Positions 45,085-55,931 of a stretch of 64,000 nt of DNA are shown here, piece after piece (positions within the stretch are counted from its first letter, which is position 1; each line of letters opens with the position of its first letter). The notes beneath the pieces were generated by a model that saw only the letters and a list, made by a program, of their open reading frames with translations, did no database searches and was not told where the DNA came from. Where the stretch lies: the NCBI RefSeq assembly GCF_000236805.1, contig NZ_AGFX01000048.1:1-64000 (forward strand), read 5' to 3'. The translations under genes and the position numbers were made by a program. The DNA is from Paenibacillus peoriae KCTC 3763 (GTDB lineage Bacteria; Bacillota; Bacilli; Paenibacillales; Paenibacillaceae).

Positions 45085-46425
45085 TTACGGATTCACTACG
45101 GACCGCCGATAATCTACCTCCATATTGTTCAGCTGCGGCCTGCCGACCGAATAATACGCAAAGGCTGACCGCCTGATCTGCTCTTCGCTGTATACATTGC
45201 GTCCATCGATCATAATGGGGTGTTTCATCAGCTCATTCAGCTCACCCAGCCCCACCTCGCCAAACTCCTCCCACTCCGTTAATAGACACAGTGCGTCGCA
45301 GTCCTCTGCCGCTTCCCGTGCGTTATCCACCCACGTTATTTCCGAACTGTCCAGCAGTTTGCGGAAGTTAGCGGTAGCGATCGGGTCATATGCACGAATT
45401 TGCGCTCCTGCCTCCAGCAGCGACTGCATAATATCCAGCGCCGGGGCATCTCTTACGTCATCTGTGTTCGGTTTAAATGCCAGCCCCCATATGCCAATCG
45501 TGGCTCCTTCCAGCTCGCCCAGTGCTTCTTCCAGCTTGCGTATCACATTAAAGCGCTGCCCCTGATTCACTTCCACCACGGATTTCAGCAGCTTGAATTC
45601 ATAGTCCACATTGCCGGCAATTTGGATCAGCGCTTGTGTATCCTTGGGAAAACAAGAGCCGCCATAGCCAATACCTGCGGATAAAAAGGAGGAACCGATC
45701 CGTCGATCCAGCCCCATGCCGTGGGCCACACGCGTGACGTCTGCGCCCACCTTTTCGCAAATATTTGCAATCTCATTAATAAACGAAATTTTGGTCGCCA
45801 AAAAAGCATTCGACGCGTACTTGATCATTTCCGCCGAACGGATATCTGTGGTTAAGATATTTGTCGTGAGCGGCTCGTGCAGAGCAGTCAGCACTGCCCC
45901 CACATGTGGGTCGGAAGCTCCGATGACGATGCGATCCGGATGCAGCGTGTCCAGTACTGCCGAGCCTTCACGTAAAAATTCAGGCACCGAAGCTATGCCA
46001 AAAGTAAAGTTTGTACGGCTCGCGATCAGGTGCTGAATACGTTCATTCGTGCCGACAGGCACCGTGCTTTTGGTGACAATCACCTTGTAGCCATTCATGG
46101 CATCTGCCACCTCGCGCGCGGCTCCTTCAATAAAGGACAGATTGGCTTCGCCGCTTGGCAGTGAAGGTGTACCAACCGCCAAAATAACAATCTCGGCCTC
46201 CTTTACCGCAGCGGTTATATCTGTTGTAAAGCTCAGTCGGCCCTGCTCGACATTATCTTTGATTAACGCTTTTAATCCCGGTTCATAAATCGGTACTCCG
46301 CCTGCGCGAAGCTGACGAATTTTGTCCTCATTCTGATCGATACAGACGACGGTATTCCCAAGTGCAGCAAAACAGACCCCCGACACCAGTCCGACATACC
46401 CGGCACCTATTACACATAACTTCAA
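45085..46425 (-). CDS. UDP-glucose 6-dehydrogenase
   Basis: 446 residues from TTG 46425 (GGGGGA upstream). The Rossmann motif VIGAGYVGLVSGVCFA, catalytic Cys in GYGGSCFPKDTQAL and the C-terminal domain with GLAFKPNTDDVRDAPAL are diagnostic. It oxidises UDP-glucose twice with NAD to UDP-glucuronate, a precursor for acidic EPS. Same strand and near-continuous with the glycosyltransferase genes upstream. Confidence 0.96.
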   Translation of the reverse strand: MKLCVIGAGYVGLVSGVCFAALGNTVVCIDQNEDKIRQLRAGGVPIYEPGLKALIKDNVEQGRLSFTTDITAAVKEAEIVILAVGTPSLPSGEANLSFIEGAAREVADAMNGYKVIVTKSTVPVGTNERIQHLIASRTNFTFGIASVPEFLREGSAVLDTLHPDRIVIGASDPHVGAVLTALHEPLTTNILTTDIRSAEMIKYASNAFLATKISFINEIANICEKVGADVTRVAHGMGLDRRIGSSFLSAGIGYGGSCFPKDTQALIQIAGNVDYEFKLLKSVVEVNQGQRFNVIRKLEEALGELEGATIGIWGLAFKPNTDDVRDAPALDIMQSLLEAGAQIRAYDPIATANFRKLLDSSEITWVDNAREAAEDCDALCLLTEWEEFGEVGLGELNELMKHPIMIDGRNVYSEEQIRRSAFAYYSVGRPQLNNMEVDYRRSVVNP

Positions 46426-46477
46426 AGCAATTCCCCCTTTTACATGCTGACTCATTGCATCATGCTTTTGCCCGGCT

Positions 46478-47290
46478 TCACTTCTCTATACCTCTCCCCG
46501 TATACCGATTATGATAGAGCGTGAGCCGTTTGTTTTGCCGATAGGATTTGAGAAAACGATAGATATACACCGGATTGTTATAGGCATACCTCTTCCATAA
46601 ACGCTTCGGCTCACAGATCAGACGGTACAGCCACTCCAATCCCAATCTTTGTATCGTCAAGGGCGGTCTGCGAACCTTTCCGGTAATATAGTCAAAGGCC
46701 GCTCCTACCCCAATCATCACGCCCTGAACGCGATCCTTGTTGCGATACATCCATATTTCCTGCTTCGGGCAGCCTAAGCTGACGAATATGATATGCGCAC
46801 CTGATGCATTGATTTCATGAATGATGCGCTCCTCCTCATCCGGCTGAAGCTCCCGAAATGGCGGTGAAAAGCTGCCTGCGATGCGGATTCCAGGGTAATC
46901 CTGTCTCATCCTTTCCTTTAGGCTATCCAGCGTATCCGGCGTACTGCCGTAAAAATATACGCTCACCTCCGTCTGTGGCGCACGTTCGCACAGCTTGAGC
47001 ATCAGACTGGGGCCATCCACCCGATCTTGACGCTCAAATCCGTACAGCTTAAGTGCCCATACCAGCGGCATACCATCCGGAGTACATAAATCTGCACGAG
47101 CGAGCGCTTCGTGGAACTCAGGCTGATTCCCCGCCGTGACAATCGAATGCGTGTTGCAGATACAGACATAGCTATTCTTTCGTCCCGCTGCCCATTGCTC
47201 CAGCGTGTGCACCGTCTCCTGAAACGTAAGCGCCGCAATTTCTGCGTCTGCGATCCTTCCAACTCTATACTGAGGCAGCTGCTTCATCAT
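46478..47290 (-). CDS. WecG/TagA/CpsF family glycosyltransferase
   Basis: 270 residues. VCICNTHSIVTAG, ARADLCTPDGMPLVWALKLYG and IIFVSLGCPKQEIWMYRNKDR, plus GVGAAFDYITGKVRRPP are family signatures (GT26). These enzymes transfer a sugar such as N-acetylmannosaminuronate or N-acetylmannosamine to a lipid-linked intermediate. The donor here is unknown. Its ATG lies inside the end of the preceding glycosyltransferase gene, with GGAGG at the right distance. Confidence 0.93.
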   Translation of the reverse strand: MMKQLPQYRVGRIADAEIAALTFQETVHTLEQWAAGRKNSYVCICNTHSIVTAGNQPEFHEALARADLCTPDGMPLVWALKLYGFERQDRVDGPSLMLKLCERAPQTEVSVYFYGSTPDTLDSLKERMRQDYPGIRIAGSFSPPFRELQPDEEERIIHEINASGAHIIFVSLGCPKQEIWMYRNKDRVQGVMIGVGAAFDYITGKVRRPPLTIQRLGLEWLYRLICEPKRLWKRYAYNNPVYIYRFLKSYRQNKRLTLYHNRYTGRGIEK

Positions 47291-48506
47291 TACGCTCCTC
47301 CATAGCCTTGTTATATATCGCCATCAACTGCTTAACATTCACTTCTTCCGTATAGCATGCAGTATATATTGCCGACACCTGTTGTCTCATAGCTGCATAG
47401 CTTTCATAGGCTACCGCACGGCGAATCACGGTCTTTAAATTTTCCAGATCATCATGTTGAAAATGGAAACCCGTCACTCCATCCTCTACCACTTCCTCCA
47501 GTGCGCCGATCCGGCTGCACAGCACCGGGGTTCCGACGGAATAGGACTCTACAATCGTCATGGGAAAGCCCTCATACCAAATGGAAGGCACCATGACATA
47601 CATGGCCCGACTCATGCAATCCAGCACCGTGTCTGCATCCTGCTGGCCGAGAAACCGGATATCCTCCTGCGGGTAAGCGGCGGTCAGTTCAGCCTTTTCC
47701 GGGCCGTCCCCAATGATGACCAGTCTCAGGCCCGCCCGATCCTCCAGCCCGGACCAGGCTTGCAGCAGATTGCGCACTCCTTTTTCCCGGGAAATCCGTC
47801 CGACAAACAGCAGATAACGATCATTCGGGTCATACTTGGCTTCCACTGTTTTAAGGTGGATAAAATTCGGCTTTACTGAGATGCGATCCAGCGGAATGCC
47901 ACTTTCCGCAAATTTGTCCCGTGCAAACTCCGTTAGCGCAATGTAGCGGCTTACCTTGTGCTGCCATGTCCCGATCAGTTCGTTGAACTTGATCATTGCC
48001 GCCACCGGAATCGTCTGAAGCGGTGAGCCTCGGTAGCAGCCATGACGGATGGAGTGCAGTAGTGTGCCGTGCAGGCATTTTTCACAAACCTCATTCCCTC
48101 GCATAAAGGTCGCCGCCGGACAAATCAGCCTGTAATTATGCAGTGTCTGGACGACCGGAATCCCCAGCCGTTCACAGGCATGGTAGACCGAAGGAGAAAT
48201 AACCGGAAAAAAATTGTGCACATGCACCACATCTGGCTTCACCTGCAAAAGCAGCTTTTGGATTCTTTTGAATTCCGGCAGCGACCATGCCGCTTCCACC
48301 GCCAGCTTTGCCATGTTCGCCAGCCCTTTGCTCTGGATGCTGTCGTTATGCACATAATAATGCTCCGTCTCTATGCCTCTGGAGCGCAGCATAGCCGACT
48401 CTTGCTCAACAACCTTGTCTTCTCCCCCGCTTTGCTGATAAAAGTTGTGGATGATTAGCACCTTGCTTACAGGAGAATTCATCTGCCCGCTAACCTGTTC
48501 ACTCAC
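47265..48506 (-). CDS. GT4 family glycosyltransferase
   Basis: 413 residues, GT-B fold, GTG start. The N-terminal acceptor domain (VLIIHNFYQQSGGEDKVVEQE) and donor domain (LLFVGRISREKGVRNLLQAW, then PSIWYEGFPMTIVESYSVGTPV with the E-x7-E pair) fit GT4. A CxxC-type cluster in the middle (GNEVCEKCLHG) is known in some GT4 members. Overlaps the next upstream glycosyltransferase by 4 bases. Confidence 0.92.
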   Translation of the reverse strand: MSEQVSGQMNSPVSKVLIIHNFYQQSGGEDKVVEQESAMLRSRGIETEHYYVHNDSIQSKGLANMAKLAVEAAWSLPEFKRIQKLLLQVKPDVVHVHNFFPVISPSVYHACERLGIPVVQTLHNYRLICPAATFMRGNEVCEKCLHGTLLHSIRHGCYRGSPLQTIPVAAMIKFNELIGTWQHKVSRYIALTEFARDKFAESGIPLDRISVKPNFIHLKTVEAKYDPNDRYLLFVGRISREKGVRNLLQAWSGLEDRAGLRLVIIGDGPEKAELTAAYPQEDIRFLGQQDADTVLDCMSRAMYVMVPSIWYEGFPMTIVESYSVGTPVLCSRIGALEEVVEDGVTGFHFQHDDLENLKTVIRRAVAYESYAAMRQQVSAIYTACYTEEVNVKQLMAIYNKAMEERNDEAAASV

Positions 48507-49768
48507 GTATCTGCCCCTCTTTCCTGCGTTGATTGCATGGGACGCCCCGAATCTACGGGCCTCATCGATTGATGACTTAATATTTCATCTGCAATACGAT
48601 CCCACGACATGCGCTCAACGGTAAGAGACGCCTGCTCAGCCACACTTTGTCTCAGCTCAGTATGGTTCAGCAAAGCAGATATTCGAACAGCCCATTCCTC
48701 TTCTGAAAAGCTTTTCAGCATCACACCATTCACTCCATCCTCAATCAAGGTAACGGAGCCACCATTCACCGAAGTGATAATCGGGACACGAAACAGCATG
48801 CTTTCCAACAGCACCATCCCGAAAATGTCATAGTGGGTCGGAAACAGCATGAGGTCAGCTACACCGTAAACCTGCCACAGATGACGCTGCTCGACCCTTG
48901 AAAAATGCAAAATGCTGTCCGTCAGCCCCAATTCATGTGCATAGGCCCAGTAGCGATCCGTATCCGCCTTCCGCCCATCCCCAACCATTAGCAAAAGGCA
49001 ATCAGGGTGCTTTTGGAGTACCCTTTTGAACAGGCTCAGCATAAAACGAATATTTCTCCGTTCCTCCAGTACGCCGACGTATAGCAGCACCGGACGATCC
49101 CCGATTCGTCTCAGCTCATCCGCAAGCTCGCGGTTTTCTTCGCGTTCTCCGCTTCCGTCGTTGTCGCTGTTCTCATGGTTGGCACTATGGGTTGCTCTCT
49201 CTACTGTACTGTGATCTAATGTGCTGTGATCCAGTTTGCTGCGATCCAGTCCGACCCCAAGCGTAACCACGTTGTCAAAGCCTTTATTCTCCAGATAACG
49301 CTTGGCGAGATCGGATTTGGCGTAGGTACGGCAAACAGACTTTGCTACCTTCGGCAGCAGCAATACATCGTACAGCTTGCGGACCAGCGCGTGTGTATGA
49401 TCCCGGTACGGGCCGTGATACAGCACCAGCTTATCGGGACATTTTCGCGAAAGCAGATAGGTCATCATCTGGTTGTATTCGGTTGAGATGATCAAATCAT
49501 AAGCAGCCAAAAACGAATCCTTGAGGACATCCCGGTAGATGCTGTTGCTCAGGAACTTAAGCCCGTGAAGCCATATGATGCGCAGGGTGCAGCCTTCATG
49601 ACGGTAGACTTGTTCCAAACGGGTTTCCTTATGATCGTTGTAGTAGACAATATCGCAATCATAGCCTTTTCGAACGAGCGCTTTGCCCAAGCCGACTTCC
49701 TGCAAATTGTATGAGGCTCCGTTTACCTTGCTGGCAAAGTTGCGAAGATACAATATTTTTTGAATCAT
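48503..49768 (-). CDS. GT4 family glycosyltransferase
   Basis: 421 residues, GT-B fold. The donor site has VLLYVGVLEERRNIRFMLSLF and FPTHYDIFGMVLLESMLFRVPI. An Asp/Ser/His-rich insertion (about 178-205, HSTLDHSTVERATHSANHE) interrupts the middle of the protein. It starts the block of genes that lies downstream of the hairpin-rich gap. Confidence 0.9.
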   Translation of the reverse strand: MIQKILYLRNFASKVNGASYNLQEVGLGKALVRKGYDCDIVYYNDHKETRLEQVYRHEGCTLRIIWLHGLKFLSNSIYRDVLKDSFLAAYDLIISTEYNQMMTYLLSRKCPDKLVLYHGPYRDHTHALVRKLYDVLLLPKVAKSVCRTYAKSDLAKRYLENKGFDNVVTLGVGLDRSKLDHSTLDHSTVERATHSANHENSDNDGSGEREENRELADELRRIGDRPVLLYVGVLEERRNIRFMLSLFKRVLQKHPDCLLLMVGDGRKADTDRYWAYAHELGLTDSILHFSRVEQRHLWQVYGVADLMLFPTHYDIFGMVLLESMLFRVPIITSVNGGSVTLIEDGVNGVMLKSFSEEEWAVRISALLNHTELRQSVAEQASLTVERMSWDRIADEILSHQSMRPVDSGRPMQSTQERGADT

Positions 49769-49834
49769 AATCAGGCTCCTGCCATTACATATTGGGTGAG
49801 TTATGGGGCGCGGAGGGTTCAGAGACCGCTTCGC

Positions 49835-49950
49835 GTTCCATTTGATCTTCCGATCGCTGTTGCCACTGAATTTTTGGGATTATATAACCCCCTTATAAGG
49901 TTAAAATTCAGTGGCAAAGGCGAACGCTAGCGCTTCTTCAGATTCAAATG
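49835..49950. repeat. Interspersed hairpin element, copy 1
   Basis: Outer arms ATTTGATCTTCCGATCGCTG and AGATTCAAAT-side sequence flank a perfect 15-base inverted repeat (TTGCCACTGAATTTT at 49860-49874, complement at 49903-49917). The outer sequences recur in copy 2 in opposite orientation, but the inner palindrome differs. Confidence 0.75.
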
Positions 49951-50342
49951 GACCGCTCCGCTGCTGACCGCCGTATCCATAAAGTCACCCTATTTTTAAA
50001 AAGGGACCGCTGGGCATGAAATGCCCCGCTGCGCGGGCAATGCACGCAGGCGTTGACTGTGCTGTCTTGTATGCTGGTGCAATAGCCGGTAAGCAATTTA
50101 CTAACATGAACCATTTCACATGTTCCTATCTACGGCCAGATTGTTGCCTGCCAGGAGTGCTATTCGTCAAGCTCTGTCACCTTGACAGAGAACTGTGATG
50201 AGTGTGCATTACGCTGGCATTACATGCCCGGCGTGAAGTTCACGGCGATAGGGCGCAACTATCGCCTAATGCTCTACCTTCCCCCACCCTATGGGCTGGG
50301 GGAAATTCTTTTTGGCGGCGGCGGGACGTAGCGGAGGGTAAG

Positions 50343-50455
50343 GATTTGAATCTGGAGAAGCGACAGCGTTCGCCTTTGACGAGGGATTCCGCCCTCTTAA
50401 GGGCCTATTCAATCCAAGGAATCCCTTGTCAACAGCGATCGGAAGATCAAATCCG
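50343..50455. repeat. Interspersed hairpin element, copy 2
   Basis: Inverted relative to copy 1. The outer arms match copy 1 (GAATCTGGAGAAGCG and GCGTTCGCCTTTG on one side, CAACAGCGATCGGAAGATCA on the other). The inner arms are AGGGATTCC (50382-50390) and GGAATCCCT (50418-50426), unrelated to the inner arms of copy 1 but equally self-complementary. A partial third copy of its right end (AAGATCAAATCCGTCCCG) at 50491-50514 forms the last codons of the next gene. Confidence 0.75.
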
Positions 50456-50494
50456 TCCCGCAGCGGGCTTCCATCCACAATAGTCGCTCCAAGA

Positions 50495-51763
50495 TCAAAT
50501 CCGTCCCGAAGCGGCCTCCCCCCTCCAAACCGAATGTTCCCCCTGCCGCTGCCTTTCCTCCAGCATCTGCATTTGGAAGTGGTCTGCCCCTTTAAGCTGG
50601 GCGGCTGCCATATCCGCCACCAAAATCACGCTCGATTCCATCGGCACAAAGCGGTATTTGTAGGCCGTAAGCCGATGATCGGCTCCGTGAAATAAAATAT
50701 CCTGCGCGTAATTACCCCAGCGATCCTTGGGCATCAGGTCAATCGTCATACCGGCGTGTGCAGAGGGCAGCAGCATATTGGAGCCGTGAATGCCGATAAC
50801 CAATCGGCTGGCTGCGTATACCTTGCATATCCGCAGCTCACTCTCGCGGTCAAAACGTGCAACACGCTCGTCGGCAATCCATGCCGGGAAACGCCCGGTA
50901 CGCCCTAGTCCGGCGACTGTAAACCGATGATCCGGAAAGGATTCCCGCAGCCTGCGGAACAACCGGATGATTTTGCTGCGCTGGTGATCAATCAGCGGTT
51001 TCAGCCCGCGTTTGAGCTGCGGAAATTTCTGCACCGCCCTTGCAATATGATGGCTGCCGCTCCACAAACGGTCTTCCCTCCATACGAAGGTAATGCTTGG
51101 CTCCGATTCACGCTCATCGTCATAGCGGGGGATACCTGTAAACTGCTCAATATCAAACTGATTGGGATGTGAATACGCCGGGCTGACATATACCTCTTCG
51201 AAGCGCATCAGTTCCTCAATCATCCGATGGTGCAGCACAGGATGAAAGTTACGTGCCTTGCTGAACGGCACATCGACCGTCCAGATTTCCGCTACATGAG
51301 CAGGCACCATCCACTCCAGCGGCTTTTGCACCATGACGATGATTCCCAATTCCGGCGATTGTTCGTATTCACGTTGCACATTGAGCAGCTTGAGCAAAGC
51401 ATGGCCATACAAATAGTCCACCGTGTTGACGATGATCACGCGCTCGAAGGCCTTCATTTTATGCACGGTCATACCGACCGTTAAATCATAGGAAGGATTC
51501 ATCAACGATTGCCGCAAAGGCTCTCCGAGCCATTTTCTCGACTTCGCATCACCGGTCAGGATATAGTCAGGCATTTCCACTCGATAAGGTGAATAGGTGG
51601 CATGACCGACTCGCATATCCTCGATATACTCACGTCCACAGCCCTCACAGCAAGTGCTGACACATACGTGGATTCCCTGCCACAGCACCTCTCCACCGCG
51701 TACCTTGCCTCCACAATGCGGGCACTGTTCCTCATGACGAACAAACGGTTTAATGGGTATCAT
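50495..51763 (-). CDS. Putative glycosyltransferase (GT61-like) with zinc-ribbon N-terminus
   Basis: 422 residues from ATG 51763, set by GGAGAGA. Residues 9-45 hold two Cys pairs (CPHCGG and CCEGCGREY), a likely zinc ribbon. The C-terminal part ends with LVIGIHGSNMLLPSAHAGMTIDLMP, which resembles the GT61/DUF563 donor site. Function is therefore a guess at glycosyl transfer for EPS. The 3' end is formed by a repeat fragment, so the last residues (AASGRI) may be recent. It overlaps the flippase gene by 14 bases. Confidence 0.65.
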   Translation of the reverse strand: MIPIKPFVRHEEQCPHCGGKVRGGEVLWQGIHVCVSTCCEGCGREYIEDMRVGHATYSPYRVEMPDYILTGDAKSRKWLGEPLRQSLMNPSYDLTVGMTVHKMKAFERVIIVNTVDYLYGHALLKLLNVQREYEQSPELGIIVMVQKPLEWMVPAHVAEIWTVDVPFSKARNFHPVLHHRMIEELMRFEEVYVSPAYSHPNQFDIEQFTGIPRYDDERESEPSITFVWREDRLWSGSHHIARAVQKFPQLKRGLKPLIDHQRSKIIRLFRRLRESFPDHRFTVAGLGRTGRFPAWIADERVARFDRESELRICKVYAASRLVIGIHGSNMLLPSAHAGMTIDLMPKDRWGNYAQDILFHGADHRLTAYKYRFVPMESSVILVADMAAAQLKGADHFQMQMLEERQRQGEHSVWRGEAASGRI

Positions 51764-53093
51764 GATTGCTCTCTCCAACTTTCGGTACTGTAATATGAAC
51801 ACGCCAGAAGGTCAGAATCGACTTCATCATCCAACCCAGATTGGCTTTGACTTCTTTAAACAACACGTCTAATAGAAATACAGATATCGTAAATGACAAA
51901 ATCGTCGCCACGAGCGACCCTCGCACACCGAGCAATGGGATCAGCGCATAATTGAAAGCTATATTCGTGATGGCGCCCACAAGCGAGGTCAGCAGCGTAT
52001 ATTTGAACAAATTCTCATTGGTAATAAACAGACTTTTGGCAACACTAAAATTGGTAAAAAACAGACGAATCGCAAACAGGGACAGCAGTGAGCCTGCTTC
52101 GCTAAATGCCCTCCCGTAGAGCACAATCACCACCCATTGGGATAAAAAAAATAGCGGGACCGAGGTCACAAGAAAGCAGATAAACATCAGCCGATACACA
52201 TTAGACAACGTCTGTCTGTATTCGTCGTTTCCTTTCTGCTTGGAACGAGTCACCACCGGGGCATAGGCCGTTGTAATAACGACCGGAATAAAGCCCAGCA
52301 CTTCGATAAGCCGGAGCGCAACGGAGTATTGCCCGACCGCGGCATTTCCTAGCAGCTCACCGATAATGACCTGATCGATCCGTGCCTGTACATATACAGC
52401 AGAGGATGACAAAATAAGCGGCCAGCTGTGATTCATGATCCGCCGGGCTATCGTTAGGCGGAACGTCCACTTGTTCACACGCCGTCCTTCCTTGCGGAAG
52501 AAATACAGCAGCAGCAGACTCCCCAGCAGGAACTCCCCATGAGCACATAGTGCCACCACCCAAATCGGAACCCCGGTTAACAACAAAATAATTTTGGCGA
52601 TGGAGCTGAGGACAAAGGCTGTATTTTTGGCAATGACCGTGTATTTGGACAACATCTGTGCCCGGAACCAGTAATCGATGATATCAAACAGCTGAAACAC
52701 CGAGGCCGTGGCCAGGATTAGATTGATCAACCGTACCGAACTGTCTTCAGGCCTGAGCAGCGAAATGAAGGAATAGGACAGTGCGATGGCCACCAAAGTA
52801 CCTGATAGCTTCAGCAGAACCGCCGTACCCAACAGCTCGTGCTCATCTTGAGGGTCTTTGACGAGATCGCGTACTAATATGGAATCAAAGCCAAGGGTCG
52901 TAAAAATCAGGAACATGCCAAAAAAGGATTCCGCATAATTCCACTTTCCAAGCTCCTCCGGTCCCAGTACTCTCGCCATGATGATGCTGACCGCCAGCCC
53001 GAACACCATGCGAATCATTTTGTCACCGAACAGCCAGGATGTATTGACCAGTAAACTTCTGCGCGGTTTGGCGCGGTTTTTGACTAATGTCAT
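51750..53093 (-). CDS. Polysaccharide flippase (Wzx-like)
   Basis: 447 residues with about 12-14 membrane helices, MOP superfamily. It starts RRSLLVNTSWLFGDKMIRMVFGL and has the VLGPEELGKWNYAESF motif of polysaccharide exporters. It would flip undecaprenyl-linked repeat units to the outside for polymerisation. Overlaps the GT61-like gene. Confidence 0.92.
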   Translation of the reverse strand: MTLVKNRAKPRRSLLVNTSWLFGDKMIRMVFGLAVSIIMARVLGPEELGKWNYAESFFGMFLIFTTLGFDSILVRDLVKDPQDEHELLGTAVLLKLSGTLVAIALSYSFISLLRPEDSSVRLINLILATASVFQLFDIIDYWFRAQMLSKYTVIAKNTAFVLSSIAKIILLLTGVPIWVVALCAHGEFLLGSLLLLYFFRKEGRRVNKWTFRLTIARRIMNHSWPLILSSSAVYVQARIDQVIIGELLGNAAVGQYSVALRLIEVLGFIPVVITTAYAPVVTRSKQKGNDEYRQTLSNVYRLMFICFLVTSVPLFFLSQWVVIVLYGRAFSEAGSLLSLFAIRLFFTNFSVAKSLFITNENLFKYTLLTSLVGAITNIAFNYALIPLLGVRGSLVATILSFTISVFLLDVLFKEVKANLGWMMKSILTFWRVHITVPKVGESNHDTH

Positions 53094-53162
53094 AGGTTCT
53101 ACTCCATCTTGAAAATGTACAACGAAGAGACCTCCCGGCTAGGCGGGTGGCCCCTCCATGTC

Positions 53163-54173
<1,011 letters not shown>

Positions 54174-55112
54174 TTATTGTTCAACCAGATCCAGACCTTG
54201 AAATGTCTCATACACAGACCTTAATCCCTCTTCCAGCGAAATACGCGCCGACCAGCCCAGTGCGGAAATTCGAGACACATCTACCAACTTGCGTGGCGTT
54301 CCGTCAGGAGCGGATGTATTAAAAGTAATTTCACCCTCATAACCAACCACATCCTTCACCCGTTCAGCCAACTCACGGATGGAAATATCCTCACCCACAC
54401 CGATATTTACAATCTCATTTCCTTCATAGTTGTTCATTAGGAACAGGCAGGCTTTCGCCAAATCATCAGAATGGAGAAATTCCCGACGCGGCGTGCCGGA
54501 GCCCCATACTTCTACAGTTGGAGCTTGATTCAGCTTGGCTTCATGAAACTTGCGAATAAGCGCGGGCAGCACATGAGAGGTCTGGAGGTCAAAATTGTCC
54601 CCCGGGCCATATAAATTCGTCGGCATCACTGAAATAAAACGGGTTCCATACTGACGATTGTAGGATTGACACATTTTAATTCCGGCAATTTTAGCAATAG
54701 CATAAGCCTCGTTGGTAGGCTCAAGCTCACCGGTCAGCAGATACTCCTCTCTGAGCGGCTGCGGAGCAAATTTGGGATAAATGCAGGTAGAACCGAGGAA
54801 CAACAGCTTGCTTACATTGGCCCGGTACGCTGCATCAATCACATTCGTTTGAATGAGCAGATTGTCACGGATAAAATCAGCTGGATATTCGTTGTTCGCC
54901 AAAATCCCCCCAACCTTAGCCGCTGCCAAAAACACATAATCCACAGGCTCTGTTTCAAAAAAGTGATCTACGGCCTCCTTGTTGCGCAGATCCAGCTCAC
55001 GACTGGTGCGAGTAATAATATGCTGGTAACCTGCTCCCTCAAGCGCTCGAACAATAGCAGAACCTACCAGTCCGTTGTGTCCGGCTACATATATATTGGA
55101 ATGAAAATCCAT
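54174..55112 (-). CDS. fcl: GDP-L-fucose synthase
   Basis: 312 residues, SDR fold. [17 protein letters not shown], the catalytic region [19 protein letters not shown] and AYAIAKIAG (Tyr-Lys pair), then [20 protein letters not shown] are diagnostic. It epimerises and reduces the 4-keto intermediate to GDP-L-fucose. It lies 21 bases before gmd. Confidence 0.96.
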   Translation of the reverse strand: MDFHSNIYVAGHNGLVGSAIVRALEGAGYQHIITRTSRELDLRNKEAVDHFFETEPVDYVFLAAAKVGGILANNEYPADFIRDNLLIQTNVIDAAYRANVSKLLFLGSTCIYPKFAPQPLREEYLLTGELEPTNEAYAIAKIAGIKMCQSYNRQYGTRFISVMPTNLYGPGDNFDLQTSHVLPALIRKFHEAKLNQAPTVEVWGSGTPRREFLHSDDLAKACLFLMNNYEGNEIVNIGVGEDISIRELAERVKDVVGYEGEITFNTSAPDGTPRKLVDVSRISALGWSARISLEEGLRSVYETFQGLDLVEQ

Positions 55113-55145
55113 GCTTATCCCCTACCCTTCCTTGTTAAAATGACT

Positions 55146-55844
55146 TTAATACGCATCGTTGGAGCCCAGCAGTACACGAAATGTTTTGAGCATGATGATC
55201 ATATCCGTGCGTAAACTGCGTCTGGATATGTACTCCAAATCCAGTTCTACCATCTCGTTAAAGCTCAGATGATTGCGACCGCTGACCTGCCATAGCCCGG
55301 TACAACCCGGTGTAACCGTCAGACGCAGCTTATCTCTCACGGTGTAATCATGGACTTCTCTTGGCAGCGGTGGTCTGGGACCTACCAGACTCATCTGCCC
55401 ACGCAGCACATTGAATAGCTGCGGCAATTCATCAATGCTCGTTCTGCGGAGAAATCGGCCCACACGGGTAATTCGCGGATCATTCCGCATTTTGAACATG
55501 GCACCCTCGATTTCGTTTTCCAGCAGTAGTGCAGACAATTGGTTCTCAGCATCCGATACCATGGAACGAAATTTAATCATGCGAAACGGACGCTCATGTT
55601 TGCCAATACGAATTTGGTAAAATAACGCGCTTCCTTTCGGGTCCTCCAGCTTAATCAGCAAAATGACAAGCAGAAATACCGGGCATAACACGATGATGCC
55701 GATGAAAGATAATATAATGTCCATGCTGCGCTTCACGAACGGATACAGGCCCATTCCCTGTCGCCGTTCAAGCCCGTGAGCGACCGAGTATACATCCACT
55801 GACGCGCCCAAAACTTCTGCCTCGTTTGAGCGGGAAGAAGACAC
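55146..55844 (-). CDS. Undecaprenyl-phosphate sugar phosphotransferase (priming)
   Basis: 232 residues, GTG start after GAGGTGATGAG. The membrane re-entrant segment KRSMDIILSFIGIIVLCPVFL is followed by the catalytic DPKGSALFYQIRIGK, FRMIKFRSM and RRTSIDELPQLFNVLRGQMSLVGPRPP. It loads the first sugar phosphate on undecaprenyl phosphate for EPS repeat-unit assembly. It is the short, single-domain form. First sugar unknown. Confidence 0.94.
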   Translation of the reverse strand: MSSSRSNEAEVLGASVDVYSVAHGLERRQGMGLYPFVKRSMDIILSFIGIIVLCPVFLLVILLIKLEDPKGSALFYQIRIGKHERPFRMIKFRSMVSDAENQLSALLLENEIEGAMFKMRNDPRITRVGRFLRRTSIDELPQLFNVLRGQMSLVGPRPPLPREVHDYTVRDKLRLTVTPGCTGLWQVSGRNHLSFNEMVELDLEYISRRSLRTDMIIMLKTFRVLLGSNDAY

Positions 55845-55931
55845 GTCTCATCACCTCACTCTCTTATTAGTAAGTTTCATTAATACATTGTTAAAAGAAT
55901 TTCATGCATTTTTCATTCACCTTCTTTTTAG

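Larger units (their letters stand above)
49769..50494. other. Hairpin-rich non-coding gap within the EPS gene cluster
   Basis: About 725 bases with no supported gene. It holds two related hairpin elements (49835-49950 and 50343-50455) and smaller inverted repeats at 50172-50190 (CTCTGTCA/TGACAGAG), 50244-50266 (GGCGATA/TATCGCC) and 50281-50302 (CCCCCA/TGGGGG). Any read-through from the upstream EPS genes must cross these structures. Confidence 0.7.

Noticed and set aside
49769-50494. Coding gene in the gap of the EPS locus
   Set aside because: Short frames exist on both strands, but they run through inverted repeats and have no start signals.
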